Position numbers and translations under genes: made by a program. The notes under the pieces were generated by a model. The model saw only the letters and a list, made by a program, of their open reading frames with translations. It was not told where the DNA came from and did not search any database. A stretch of 64,000 nucleotides of DNA from Hygrophila difformis (taxonomy: Eukaryota > Streptophyta > Magnoliopsida > Lamiales > Acanthaceae): positions 62,820,195 through 62,884,194 of the forward strand of contig JAOANR010000003.1 in assembly GCA_030278955.1 (NCBI GenBank), written 5' to 3'. This document shows, one piece after another, positions 11,860 to 22,524 of the stretch (the stretch's first letter is position 1; each line of letters opens with the position of its first letter).

Positions 11860-13475
11860 AGCCCCTTGGGAGCCCCGAACAAGTTTACGAAACCCTAAAG
11901 CATTCTATACGCTCGAAACCCTAAATCCGGAGTCGCCGGAGGCACGAAACCAAGACGAACGCTGTTGGACGAGTTCTCTACAGATCTCCATAGTCGTGGT
12001 AAGTCTCGGTCCAATCTCTGTTCAATAAACGATTCGAAAACGAATCCTAATCATCTCCTTTTTCTTTCTACACCCCCGTATCGAATCTAGATCGTAGAAC
12101 CCGACGAACGGAGAGGAGAAACGGTGATCTGGAAGCCACGCCTCCGAATTGGACATTCCCGACGTTCATAGATACTGTAAGTTAACCTTACATGGTTTTG
12201 GGAGATTTTAAAACATTCGAAACCTAAAAGATTTGACAAGAATCGTAAATCTGTCTACTTTTGTTTTCCTACCGACGCAACAGAATTGTTGAATTTTTCC
12301 GACCTTTAAAACGAACTCAAACGGAAAAACTTAAAACACGAAAAACGTTCCTAAGACTTAGACCTAGCTACTGTAAAAATTTGAGAATTTTTGGAGTTGA
12401 TTTGATATGTGAAAACGCGTTGGAACCGAACTGTGTAATTCTAGATCTTGAAATCTTGGACAGAACTTAGGAATGATCTTGATCTCGTTTTTGACATAGG
12501 ATCTAGGCTGTTTTAGATCTTTGGCCGAACATGAAAGTTGTAGATAAATGCCTTAAGATGATCCCTGTCAAATTTCATTAAATTTGGAGTTGAATTGATA
12601 TGTTAGAACTTGAAATCTTTAAACTGTGACCTGTAAACTCGGACAGATTTCTTGTTATGCAAAAATTAGCGTTTTTGACCTACTTAGGTATCTCGGATTG
12701 AAAAAGTTAAAACACGAAAGTTGTAGATCTTGATGTTTCCGAGTCAGATATGAAATTTTGGATTTTTTGGAATTAAATCTGATTTTAGACGAATTTTGGA
12801 GTAAACTGTGATTTACCGAAACGAAATTTTGAAATCTTGTTGAAACATGGAATTAACCTTTAGGGTTGAAACGAATTGAGATATTGCTTCTGAATTAATA
12901 TATTGGAAGGCAGATTTTAAAAACTAAATCCCCTTACAAACTTGATAAATTAAAATTAGGGGTGAGTGCTCTGCAGGGTGCCCCCTAACGATTCACTTCG
13001 TGCCGTAATGGACGATGGTGACCCCGCGCGCTATACTTGAAATGTGATATTGCCAAAACGGCGAAACTTAGAGCCTACACTCTCGTGAATATCCGTATGG
13101 GTTTCCCGAGGCTCCGGAGTGGTACTGGGTATGGCTGATACGGCTGCGGCCGCCGGGCTACCGGCTAAACTTGTTGACATCGCGATCTTTATCGTGAAAC
13201 TTTGAAATACCAAATCGGGAATGTAATGGGGATTCTAAATCAAATTAAACTAGATTAAATTATACTGTTGTCCAATTAAATTATTTAAATGCTTTATTTA
13301 AAATTATGGCTTTTATGATTTAATCATGTGATACGTGTCATTAAATAGAGCCTGAGATAGATTGTGCTATATGATATGGATTATATGAAATCAAATATTA
13401 TGTTATTATCATGCTTTTGTTAAATTATTAAAGTTATGGCTTTTAAACCCTACGATCATGCATGTGTTAACTTAC

Positions 13476-13491
13476 TCAGCAATTTTGCTGA
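13476..13491 (+). promoter_or_regulatory. Branch-point hairpin in Gypsy A LTR
   Basis: TCAGCAA and TTGCTGA form a 7-bp stem. The 3' arm holds GCTGATC, a branch-point match, 30 bases before the acceptor AG at 13520-13521. The same structure is at 22114-22129 in the 3' LTR. Confidence 0.5.
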
Positions 13492-13884
13492 TCAAAACCA
13501 TTTTTATTCCTTTCTTTACAGAATATGTGGAATGAGCATGTGTGAGCACGAATCATGCATGGGATTTTGGGGACTAATATTTTGCTTTTAAATTTCGTAC
13601 TTAGACTATATTATGAACGGGCCTGTTTAACCCGTGTTTTGGCCATGTCGGCCCTATTTAAATTTTCCGCTGCGATACTGTACTAAACTAAATATTTCCG
13701 CTGCGCTATGCTATTGTTATTTTCGATTTATATTGTATGGGCTATTTTGAATGCTTTAAATATTTTGAACACTGCAATACCTAGCCTTGCATCTCTTTAG
13801 TAAGCTCGGAGAAACCGTGTCTTACTAGGGAGATGTGGCGGTGACATCCCGACCTGGGTTACCAAAAACCGGGGTGTTACAAGT

Positions 13885-13896
13885 TGGTATCAGAGC
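13885..13896 (+). other. Primer binding site, initiator tRNA-Met type (Gypsy A)
   Basis: TGGTATCAGAGC starts three bases after the end of the 5' LTR. Confidence 0.92.
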
Positions 13897-14105
13897 CCGA
13901 CTATTTTTAAACTACTATTTTAAAACCATTACTATTTTTAAACTACTATTAATATTTTGACTATTATTTTAAATTTTAAAGTATCATTTCCATGGAAGAA
14001 CTTTTATTCTTTATTTTAAAACCCATGGAAAAATATATATATATGGTGTATTAAATTATTATTGGGGGGAATTATCATTTGCATATGCATGTTGCATCTC
14101 TGCTA

Positions 14106-14272
14106 TGAACTTAGAATCTTGGCGAAACTTGAACTTAGCATCTTGGCGAAACTTGAACTTAGAATCTTGGAAACTCGAACTTAGAATCTTGGCGAAACTT
14201 GAACTTAGAATCTTGGAAACTCGAACTTAGAATCTTGGCGAATTGAACTTAGAATCTTGGCGAATATTAACC
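14106..14272 (+). repeat. Minisatellite between primer site and coiled-coil ORF
   Basis: About seven imperfect copies of a 19-24 base unit, GAACTTAGAATCTTGG with an optional CGAAACTT tail. It sits in the Gypsy A leader. Gypsy B has a different tandem repeat in the same position. Confidence 0.85.
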
Positions 14273-14293
14273 TAGATCTCTTGCTTGCTCTAG

Positions 14294-14893
14294 ATGGCTA
14301 GTCAAGATATGATGCAGTTGATGATCAAGATGATGAACGCTCACCTTGACACCCAACAAACCATACAACAAATGAAAAATCGTATAGCTCACTTGGAGGC
14401 AAATCTGCACCAAATGGGAGACTTAAGGGAAGCTGACCTCCAGCACTTCCTGAACTTGAGAGCCGCTGATCAAGATCGCATAAAAGACTTAGAAACTCAA
14501 GTGCAAAAACTCACCGAACGAAGCGATGCTGTGATAGATAGAGTTGAGGATCTAGGGTCGGACCTGCTTGACCTCACTGATATAGTAGTACCATATAGCC
14601 CTGTGGAGGACCACTTGATGGGACCACGAAGCCCAACACCCCCAGTAGAGAGCCCATCCGGCCTTATCCATGGACGCTACGGAACCCTTGGGCTCTGGCC
14701 CCACATGGTCCGCCCATCGCCAAACCCGAGCCCCGTGGAGAACCATCTGGAGGGGACACCGGACCCAGTTCCGGAAGCTGTCGATCCACCATCCCTAGTG
14801 TTTCATGGACCTTTGGGCACCGGCCAAGTCTCTGATGAGGATGATCCTATGGAAGACCCCGCTACTCTGCCAGAGGACGCGGAGATCTTTTAG
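14294..14893 (+). CDS. Coiled-coil, Pro-rich, acidic-tail protein of Gypsy A (unknown function)
   Basis: 199 codons, ATG at 14294, directly preceded by a pyrimidine-rich GCTCTAG that resembles a splice acceptor. Residues about 1-95 are a long charged heptad-like helix (runs such as QQTIQQMKNRIAHLEANL), predicted coiled coil. Residues about 100-165 are Pro-rich with two related segments beginning PVEDHL and PVENHL. The last 25 residues are acidic. There is no CCHC knuckle, protease or other gag mark. It occupies the place of gag and is intact in a very young element, so it may be expressed. Function unknown; a capsid-like, RNA-binding or dimerisation role is only a guess. Gypsy B has an analogous frame at 27529. 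Confidence 0.6.
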   Translation: MASQDMMQLMIKMMNAHLDTQQTIQQMKNRIAHLEANLHQMGDLREADLQHFLNLRAADQDRIKDLETQVQKLTERSDAVIDRVEDLGSDLLDLTDIVVPYSPVEDHLMGPRSPTPPVESPSGLIHGRYGTLGLWPHMVRPSPNPSPVENHLEGTPDPVPEAVDPPSLVFHGPLGTGQVSDEDDPMEDPATLPEDAEIF

Positions 14894-15241
14894 ATACTTT
14901 ATCTTAGATAGTACATTTATTTTGCGCATCCTATTACTTGTATTAAATTTCTTTTGAAGGAGTAAAATGTGAGTTGATTTTTTTTTTTGAAATCCTTCAG
15001 CCCAATATTATCAAAAAAAAAAAAAAAAGAGAAAAAGAGAAAAAGAGAGAGACGAACCGAAACAGTTCCACCGCGTTTTCTCTAAACGACAACAGTCAAA
15101 TCAGACAACTGAACAAGGATACAACGGGAACATAAACTACGAAACAAAACACATCAATGATCATCCTTGTACAGTCCATAAGAAAACAACTAAATAAAAC
15201 ACTACTACAGCAAGCCTAGATGGAAATGCGGAAACAAGGGA

Positions 15242-16573
15242 TCACTGGTCGGGAGGCGGGAACTGACGACGCATATACTCGTCCATCTGACGCATGTAGG
15301 CGTACATATCAGTCATGGAGGCCTGCTGCTCCAGCTGTCTCGTAGTGATCGTATCCATGCGAGCCTGGTACAGGTCCATCCTGGCATCCAGAGCGTCGTA
15401 GCGAGCCTGCCCGGCTGCAAACCCAGCATCCATACGAGCGAACCCCGCATCCATACTAAGCTGCATACCCTGCAACATCTGAACTATCTGCGGCATCTCC
15501 GCACCCTGCTGGGGAACCTCGGGAGGCGGATGTGGCTGCTCAGGAGGAACAACTAAAATCAAACCATCACCGTTGGGCTCCGGGCGGAGGACAGCCGGAG
15601 GAGCCCCACGTCGAAGAGCACTGCGTCGAGGGGCGTAGCTAGGGATACGGTAATAGCCGCCAGCCGATAGCTCGTAAGGATCCGTCTCTGGTGACGTACG
15701 GATCCCCTGAGCCGCACACATGCCACAAATAAGATGAACATGGGTAATCACCCTGCTTCCTCGTCCTCGGCGCATACCCCTCAGGTTGTCCGCGATACAA
15801 GCCCCAACATTCACCCTACCACCCCGGGCGAGAAAGCAGATGGTCTCATAGACGTGGTCGATAACAATGTGGCTCCGGGTGATCAGCCGGACACGGCCTA
15901 ACCATATCTAAGCTAGCTCGCGCCACGGAGAGTCCATCGTCGTCAACCTCAGCTCGTGATCATGCTCGAGCAGAGGAGCCGTCAAGGTGCATAAAACGCC
16001 CCACGCAGGCGGGGGTATACGACCCTCAGGCTGTGGCCGGAACACGCCGTCGTCAGGAAGGCCAAAGTAGACGTTGATCGCCCGAGCACTGAAATCTAGA
16101 TGGCGACCCCGAACCCAGACTTGAGACAAGTCACTGTTCTCCCCGAGACCGCCAATGTTGGCAATGACCTCCATAGCTAAGTACCCAGAAGCGACGCCCT
16201 CGGGATGGCGCGCAAGCCCAGTCCACTGAAGAAGATCCAAAACTAGACTAACCCTGTCGTCGTCCATATGGCGAGGATATATGCCTCTCTCCGGGACATA
16301 AGACCTGTTTCGACGAAGCTCGTCGAAGTAGAACTCCTGAGAGGCCATAGTAGCGAACCGATACCTGTCGTGTCGACGGGGACGCACCTCGTCGGGGAGA
16401 CCCCTGAGCTTAGGGCCCCGCTGCTCCTCGTCCTCCTCAGACTCGCTCTCGTCAAAATCAGACATCGCCGGAGCGGCAGTGCTAGGACCAGCCTCATCGC
16501 GCTGAGCAACTCGTCTCCTGGTCCTTGGGGGACACATGAGTGACGCCAAAACAATCCACAGAAAAAGCAGCAT
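15242..16573 (-). pseudogene. Antisense ORF of Gypsy A, resembles 'putative plant transposon protein' family
   Basis: One minus-strand frame of about 440 codons from ATG at 16573 to the stop at 15242, broken only by a TAG at 15908-15910. Coding character continues in the same frame on both sides. The N-terminal part is acidic (residues about 40-55). The middle has a DFSARAINVYFGLPD segment like the domain found in antisense extra ORFs of plant gypsy elements. The C-terminal part repeats MDAGFA and MD-type helices, predicted coiled coil. The start codon lies one base past an acceptor-like TTTGCAG (AG at 16576-16575), and a donor AAG|GTATGC lies at 17168. An internal start at MCPPRTRRR is equally possible. 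The family match is from memory, not a search. Confidence 0.6.
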
Positions 16574-16574
16574 C

Positions 16575-17168
16575 CTGCAAATATCAAACCAATACCAAAG
16601 GTAAGGATAAATCCCACACGGCGATTACACGAAGCATAATCTAGAAAACACGAGAACATGAAGTGGGAGCCCTAACACGAGCGATCAAGAGGATAACCAA
16701 ACCAAGACTATGTCTAGAAAAGTCCCAAACCCCTTGGGACATTTCGTCGAACACGTTGAGTGCGCGATAAATCAAGACCAAAGTTTACTTGTAAACACAT
16801 GGGGAATGTCCCCAAAACAAGACAATTGTTTAGACAATAACTTATCAACATAATAGGGCACAAATCGACGACAACAAACTCATCCGCATGCCCACAATAC
16901 CAATACAAATCGGGAAATTCATGCTTTCCTTAAAATATGGAATCTAGTAAAACTTCCTCAAACTAGGCATGCATGGTGGCACAAATACTTCCTAATCAAC
17001 AAAAATAACACCAAGTATCGCCCAAACTCGCTAATTGCATAAATTAAGTCTAAAAACAACAAACCACCAATTCTTGTCTCTAAACCCTAATTTTGAAATT
17101 CGCCCAAAGATTAAGGCTAATCAGGACATAAAATCTGAAATTGAAAAATAGAAGTAGTAGATGCATAC
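16575..17168 (-). other. Probable leader intron of the antisense ORF
   Basis: On the minus strand a good donor (AAG|GTATGC, GT at 17168-17167) and acceptor (TTTGCAG, AG at 16576-16575) bound 594 bases. The interior is AT-richer than the flanks, and the coding frame opens right after the acceptor. The upstream exon (to about 17360) is GC-rich. Confidence 0.5.
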
Positions 17169-17403
17169 CTTGCAAAGGAAAATCGAGGCCGGGAACGAGA
17201 GAATCGGGGGATGGGAGAACGAATTTGAGAGAAAACTAGAAGAAGCCTCGGAAGTGGAAATGGGGCGGAATGGCTCGCGCTCCGCGCGAGCCCTTTTACT
17301 CGAACTGCTACGGCCGCGCGGTCGCCGCGCGCCACCGCGCGGGCACCGCGCGAGCCTCACAGTTTGTTTTTTTTTTATTTTTTTTATTTTTACCTTCTAC
17401 TGT

Positions 17404-19692
17404 TTACTCGACGAGCTATACGGCAAGCTGTCGAAATGTGACTTCTGGCTGGAAGAAGTGGCATTTCTCGGACACATAGTATCCGCTGATGGAGTATCAG
17501 TGGATCCGGCAAAAGTTTCTGCCGTAACTGAATGGGCAACTCCGAAAAGTCCAACGGAAATAAGGAGTTTCCTTGGATTAGCCGGATATTATAGACGATT
17601 TGTGAAGGACTTTTCAAGGATTGCACGTCCTTTGACCCAGCTACTTAAGAAAGGAGCAAAATACGAGTGGACCGAAGCATGTGAGACATCGTTTCAAGAG
17701 CTGAAGAAACGACTCACAACCACACCCGTATTAACACTACCATCAGAGAATGGTGACTTCGAAGTATATAGCGATGCTTCGAAGGAAGGTTTAGGTTGTG
17801 TCTTGATGCAAGACTCGAGAGTCGTAGCCTATGCATCACGCCAACTAAAACCTCACGAGGAAAATTATCCGACACATGACCTGGAGTTGGCAGCGGTCGT
17901 TTTCGCTCTAAAGATATGGAGACATTATCTTTATGGGCGGAAGTGTCGAATGTTCACCGACCACAAGAGCTTGAAATATATATTCACTCAGAAGGAGTTG
18001 AATTTGAGACAGCGAAGGTGGTTGGAACTCATTAAAGACTACGATTTAGAGATAGCATACCACGAGGGGAAGGCGAATGTGGTAGCCGATGCCCTAAGTC
18101 GGAAAACCCAACACGTGACAAACTCGTTGGTAATTCCGCCGGCATTGTACATGGATTTGGCAAGATTGGAGTTAGAACTTGTGCATCCTGGCACAGTGAA
18201 AGAAACGGTCAATGTCATGGTCGTAGAAACTCCAATATTGGACGAGATTCGACTCGCTCAACCGGGCGATCCGAAACTCGAGAAGATAAAAGGGTATGTT
18301 GCCGAAGGAAAGGCAATAGGATTTGCTGTCCACGAGGATGGAAGCATCCGTTTTAAAGGGAGATGGTGTGTGCCTCTTAAATGTGCCGAGTTGAAGCAAA
18401 GGTTGATGGAGGAAGGGCACAACACGCCATATTCCGTACATCCCGGAGGTGACAAGCTATACAAAGATCTGAAGAAGATCTATTGGTGGCCGGGAATGAA
18501 GAAGGAAGTGGCAAATTTCGTGGCGAGATGTCTCACCTGCCAAAAGGTTAAGGCAGTGCGACATAAACCCTTAGGATTGATGCAACCACTAGAGATTCCA
18601 AGTTGGAAGTGGGATAGCATCTCAATGGACTTCGTCTCGGGATTACCCCGATCACCTAAAGGCATGAACAAGATTTGGGTGATTGTGGATAGGCTAACGA
18701 AGACAGCCATATTTATCCCAATGAAAGACACGTGGACTATGGACCAATTGGCCCGAGCCTACATTGATAATGTGGTACGACGACATGGAGTACCACACGA
18801 TATCATTTCCGATAGAGACAGTAGGTTTGTCTCTCATTTCTGGACGGAGTTACAAAAAGCTCTCGGTACTCAAATCAAAATGAGCACCGCATTCCACTCG
18901 ATGACGGATGGACAAACCGAGAGAACAATCCAAACACTAGAAGACATGCTGAGAGCATGCGTGTTGGAATTCAAAGGGAATTGGGAATCTCATTTACCCT
19001 TGATTGAGTTTTCCTATAATAATAGTTACCAAGCGAGTATTGGCATGGCACCTTTCGAGGCATTGTATGGACGAAAGTGCCGAAGCCCTTTGAGCTGGGA
19101 AGAAAACGATAAGTCCGTGGTAGTGGGACCACAACTTATCGAAGACATGGCTCAACAAATCAAAGTGATCCAAGGGAAGATGAAAGCCGCTCAAGACCGT
19201 CAAAAGAGTTATGCCGACGTGAGACGACGAGACCTAGAATTTCAAGTGGGAGATAGGGTCATGCTAAAGATATCACCCATGAAGGGGGTGATGCGCTTTG
19301 GCAAACGAGGGAAGTTAAGTCCGCGATACATAGGACCTTACGAAATTCTAGAACGAGTCGGAACTCTAGCCTACCGATTGGCTTTACCGCCACACTTAGA
19401 TAGAGTTCATAATGTCTTCCATGTCTCACAACTAAAGAAGTATGTGCCGGACCCGACACATGTACTTCAACCGGAGATAATTGAGCTCGATGAAGATTTG
19501 ACTTACGAAGAGGTCCCAGTGCGTATTCTCGATACTAAGGAACGAGTAACGAGGAACAAAACCATCAAGATGATCAAGGTTCTTTGGTCAAACCACGAAA
19601 GTGAGACGGCAACTTGGGAAGTAGAATCCGATATGAGGGAACGATACCCGACATTGTTCCAAACCGATACCGACACAGTTATGGGGACATAA
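17404..19692 (+). CDS. Gypsy A pol fragment: RT tail, RNase H, integrase, chromodomain
   Basis: An open frame runs from 17161, but recognisable pol starts only at about 17410 ([13 protein letters not shown], the RT thumb). The RT catalytic YVDD, protease and gag are absent upstream. RNase H is at about 17760-18110 ([21 protein letters not shown]). The integrase HHCC finger is at about 18418-18560 (GHN...HPGG...CLTCQ). The DDE core is intact by motif: MDFVSG, SDRDSRF and TDGQTER, though the usual HPQ before TDGQ reads HSM. The GPY/F module (IGPYEI) is near 19333, and a chromodomain (about 19490-19670, [15 protein letters not shown]) ends the protein. Stop at 19690-19692. The frame is intact, so a truncated RNase H-integrase protein could be made if translated. 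Confidence 0.85.
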   Translation, partial: LLDELYGKLSKCDFWLEEVAFLGHIVSADGVSVDPAKVSAVTEWATPKSPTEIRSFLGLAGYYRRFVKDFSRIARPLTQLLKKGAKYEWTEACETSFQELKKRLTTTPVLTLPSENGDFEVYSDASKEGLGCVLMQDSRVVAYASRQLKPHEENYPTHDLELAAVVFALKIWRHYLYGRKCRMFTDHKSLKYIFTQKELNLRQRRWLELIKDYDLEIAYHEGKANVVADALSRKTQHVTNSLVIPPALYMDLARLELELVHPGTVKETVNVMVVETPILDEIRLAQPGDPKLEKIKGYVAEGKAIGFAVHEDGSIRFKGRWCVPLKCAELKQRLMEEGHNTPYSVHPGGDKLYKDLKKIYWWPGMKKEVANFVARCLTCQKVKAVRHKPLGLMQPLEIPSWKWDSISMDFVSGLPRSPKGMNKIWVIVDRLTKTAIFIPMKDTWTMDQLARAYIDNVVRRHGVPHDIISDRDSRFVSHFWTELQKALGTQIKMSTAFHSMTDGQTERTIQTLEDMLRACVLEFKGNWESHLPLIEFSYNNSYQASIGMAPFEALYGRKCRSPLSWEENDKSVVVGPQLIEDMAQQIKVIQGKMKAAQDRQKSYADVRRRDLEFQVGDRVMLKISPMKGVMRFGKRGKLSPRYIGPYEILERVGTLAYRLALPPHLDRVHNVFHVSQLKKYVPDPTHVLQPEIIELDEDLTYEEVPVRILDTKERVTRNKTIKMIKVLWSNHESETATWEVESDMRERYPTLFQTDTDTVMGT

Positions 19693-19882
19693 CTGCAATC
19701 TTAAGGGGGAGAGGATGTCATACCCCCTAATTTTTCGTGCATTTTTGTAAACTTTTGAACTACGTTATGGCTTGATCCCTTTACCGGGTACGTAGGCAGC
19801 TTAGAAGTTTTAATTCTAAGTTCAGTCACAACATAATAAAACAAACACAAGACCTTAGCACGAGACGAGAAAAGCCGAAACA

Positions 19883-19902
19883 CAACTTCGAGGACGAAGT
19901 TG
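19883..19902 (+). promoter_or_regulatory. Pre-polypurine-tract hairpin (Gypsy A)
   Basis: An 8-bp perfect stem, CAACTTCG with CGAAGTTG around an AGGA loop, lies beyond the pol stop and seven bases before the polypurine tract AAGGAGGGTAGA (19909-19920). Confidence 0.75.
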
Positions 19903-19908
19903 ATTCTT

Positions 19909-19921
19909 AAGGAGGGTAGAC
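19909..19921 (+). other. Polypurine tract of Gypsy A
   Basis: AAGGAGGGTAGA plus C, immediately before the TG of the 3' LTR at 19922; the expected plus-strand primer. Confidence 0.88.
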
Positions 19922-22519
19922 TGTAATACCCGAGAATTTTCCAACATAAAATAAAACAATAATTAAATAAAGAATAAATAAAATAAATACTATAAATAAA
20001 TAAACCAATCCAGCAAATAAAAGAAATAAATAAAGATAAGAAAATGAGAAATGAGATTTTTACTTAAAAAGGAATTAAAGGAATTTAATTAAACAAAAGT
20101 ATGGATAAATGGTACACCAAAACCCGACACTAATGAACTCGAGTATTCGAGTCCAAAACATCCAACTAGACTAAGAATAAAAATTAGAGAGAAAGTATGA
20201 ACCCGAATATACCCCGGGAATCGGAATTCGGGAGCATAGAGGGATAGAAACCCGAAAGAGAGGCGGAAACGCACGACGGATCGCACGACCCGCCCGGACC
20301 GAAGTCCAGGCGAAGTCGGCGCGGTGGCCGCGCGGTGGAGGGGGAAAACCGCGCCACGACCGCGCCACCCCACAGATTTGGTTGTTGCGTGAATCTCTCA
20401 CCCGAACGCGGATTTTTCGACTTTCGGTTGAACACCTCTCGACTCCAGAGTTCTAGGTCGGCCGTGGACGCCCTAGGGACTTAGAATTCTATAAATAAGC
20501 CCCTTGGGAGCCCCGAACAAGTTTACGAAACCCTAAAGCATTCTATACGCTCGAAACCCTAAATCCGGAGTCGCCGGAGGCACGAAACCAAGACGAACGC
20601 TGTTGGACGAGTTCTCTACAGATCTCCATAGTCGTGGTAAGTCTCGGTCCAATCTCTGTTCAATAAACGATTCGAAAACGAATCCTAATCATCTCCTTTT
20701 TCTTTCTACACCCCCGTATCGAATCTAGATCGTAGAACCCGACGAACGGAGAGGAGAAACGGTGATCTGGAAGCCACGCCTCCGAATTGGACATTCCCGA
20801 CGTTCATAGATACTGTAAGTTAACCTTACATGGTTTTGGGAGATTTTAAAACATTCGAAACCTAAAAGATTTGACAAGAATCGTAAATCTGTCTACTTTT
20901 GTTTTCCTACCGACGCAACAGAATTGTTGAATTTTTCCGACCTTTAAAACGAACTCAAACGGAAAAACTTAAAACACGAAAAACGTTCCTAAGACTTAGA
21001 CCTAGCTACTGTAAAAATTTGAGAATTTTTGGAGTTGATTTGATATGTGAAAACGCGTTGGAACCGAACTGTGTAATTCTAGATCTTGAAATCTTGGACA
21101 GAACTTAGGAATGATCTTGATCTCGTTTTTGACATAGGATCTAGGCTGTTTTAGATCTTTGGCCGAACATGAAAGTTGTAGATAAATGCCTTAAGATGAT
21201 CCCTGTCAAATTTCATTAAATTTGGAGTTGAATTGATATGTTAGAACTTGAAATCTTTAAACTGTGACCTGTAAACTCGGACAGATTTCTTGTTATGCAA
21301 AAATTAGCGTTTTTGACCTACTTAGGTATCTCGGATTGAAAAAGTTAAAACACGAAAGTTGTAGATCTTGATGTTTCCGAGTCAGATATGAAATTTTGGA
21401 TTTTTTGGAATTAAATCTGATTTTAGACGAATTTTGGAGTAAACTGTGATTTACCGAAACGAAATTTTGAAATCTTGTTGAAACATGGAATTAACCTTTA
21501 GGGTTGAAACGAATTGAGATATTGCTTCTGAATTAATATATTGGAAGGCAGATTTTAAAAACTAAATCCCCTTACAAACTTGATAAATTAAAATTAGGGG
21601 TGAGTGCTCTGCAGGGTGCCCCCTAACGATTCACTTCGTGCCGTAATGGACGATGGTGACCCCGCGCGCTATACTTGAAATGTGATATTGCCAAAACGGC
21701 GAAACTTAGAGCCTACACTCTCGTGAATATCCGTATGGGTTTCCCGAGGCTCCGGAGTGGTACTGGGTATGGCTGATACGGCTGCGGCCGCCGGGCTACC
21801 GGCTAAACTTGTTGACATCGCGATCTTTATCGTGAAACTTTGAAATACCAAATCGGGAATGTAATGGGGATTCTAAATCAAATTAAACTAGATTAAATTA
21901 TACTGTTGTCCAATTAAATTATTTAAATGCTTTATTTAAAATTATGGCTTTTATGATTTAATCATGTGATACGTGTCATTAAATAGAGCCTGAGATAGAT
22001 TGTGCTATATGATATGGATTATATGAAATCAAATATTATGTTATTATCATGCTTTTGTTAAATTATTAAAGTTATGGCTTTTAAACCCTACGATCATGCA
22101 TGTGTTAACTTACTCAGCAATTTTGCTGATCAAAACCATTTTTATTCCTTTCTTTACAGAATATGTGGAATGAGCATGTGTGAGCACGAATCATGCATGG
22201 GATTTTGGGGACTAATATTTTGCTTTTAAATTTCGTACTTAGACTATATTATGAACGGGCCTGTTTAACCCGTGTTTTGGCCATGTCGGCCCTATTTAAA
22301 TTTTCCGCTGCGATACTGTACTAAACTAAATATTTCCGCTGCGCTATGCTATTGTTATTTTCGATTTATATTGTATGGGCTATTTTGAATGCTTTAAATA
22401 TTTTGAACACTGCAATACCTAGCCTTGCATCTCTTTAGTAAGCTCGGAGAAACCGTGTCTTACTAGGGAGATGTGGCGGTGACATCCCGACCTGGGTTAC
22501 CAAAAACCGGGGTGTTACA
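19922..22519 (+). repeat. Gypsy A 3' LTR
   Basis: 2,598 bp, offset exactly 8,638 from the 5' LTR along its whole length. No difference from the 5' copy was noticed by eye. Confidence 0.95.
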
Positions 22520-22524
22520 GTTTG

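Larger units (their letters stand above)
11284..13881 (+). repeat. Gypsy A 5' LTR
   Basis: TGTAATACCCG to GGGGTGTTACA, 2,598 bp. A TATA box TATAAATA is at 11852-11859 and plant telo-box-like AAACCCTAA words follow at about 11890 and 11917. A GC-rich CCGCGCGGTG cluster is at 11681-11731. Strong donors (GT at 11999 and 12177), a TCAGCAA/TTGCTGA hairpin (13476-13491) and an acceptor (AG 13520-13521) suggest an LTR-internal leader intron. The motif TGTGGCGGTGACATCCC is at 13834-13850. The 60-100 codon open frames here are not credible genes. Confidence 0.95.
11284..22519 (+). mobile_element. Gypsy A: Ty3/gypsy chromovirus (Tekay/Del-like), non-autonomous
   Basis: An 11,236-bp element flanked by GTTTG (11279-11283 and 22520-22524) inside the copia 3' LTR. 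LTRs of 2,598 bp each (11284-13881 and 19922-22519) look identical by eye, so insertion is very recent. The interior holds a tRNA-Met primer site, a minisatellite, a coiled-coil reading frame, an antisense reading frame with a probable leader intron, and a pol lacking gag, protease and most of RT but keeping RNase H, integrase and chromodomain. A hairpin and polypurine tract precede the 3' LTR. Confidence 0.95.
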
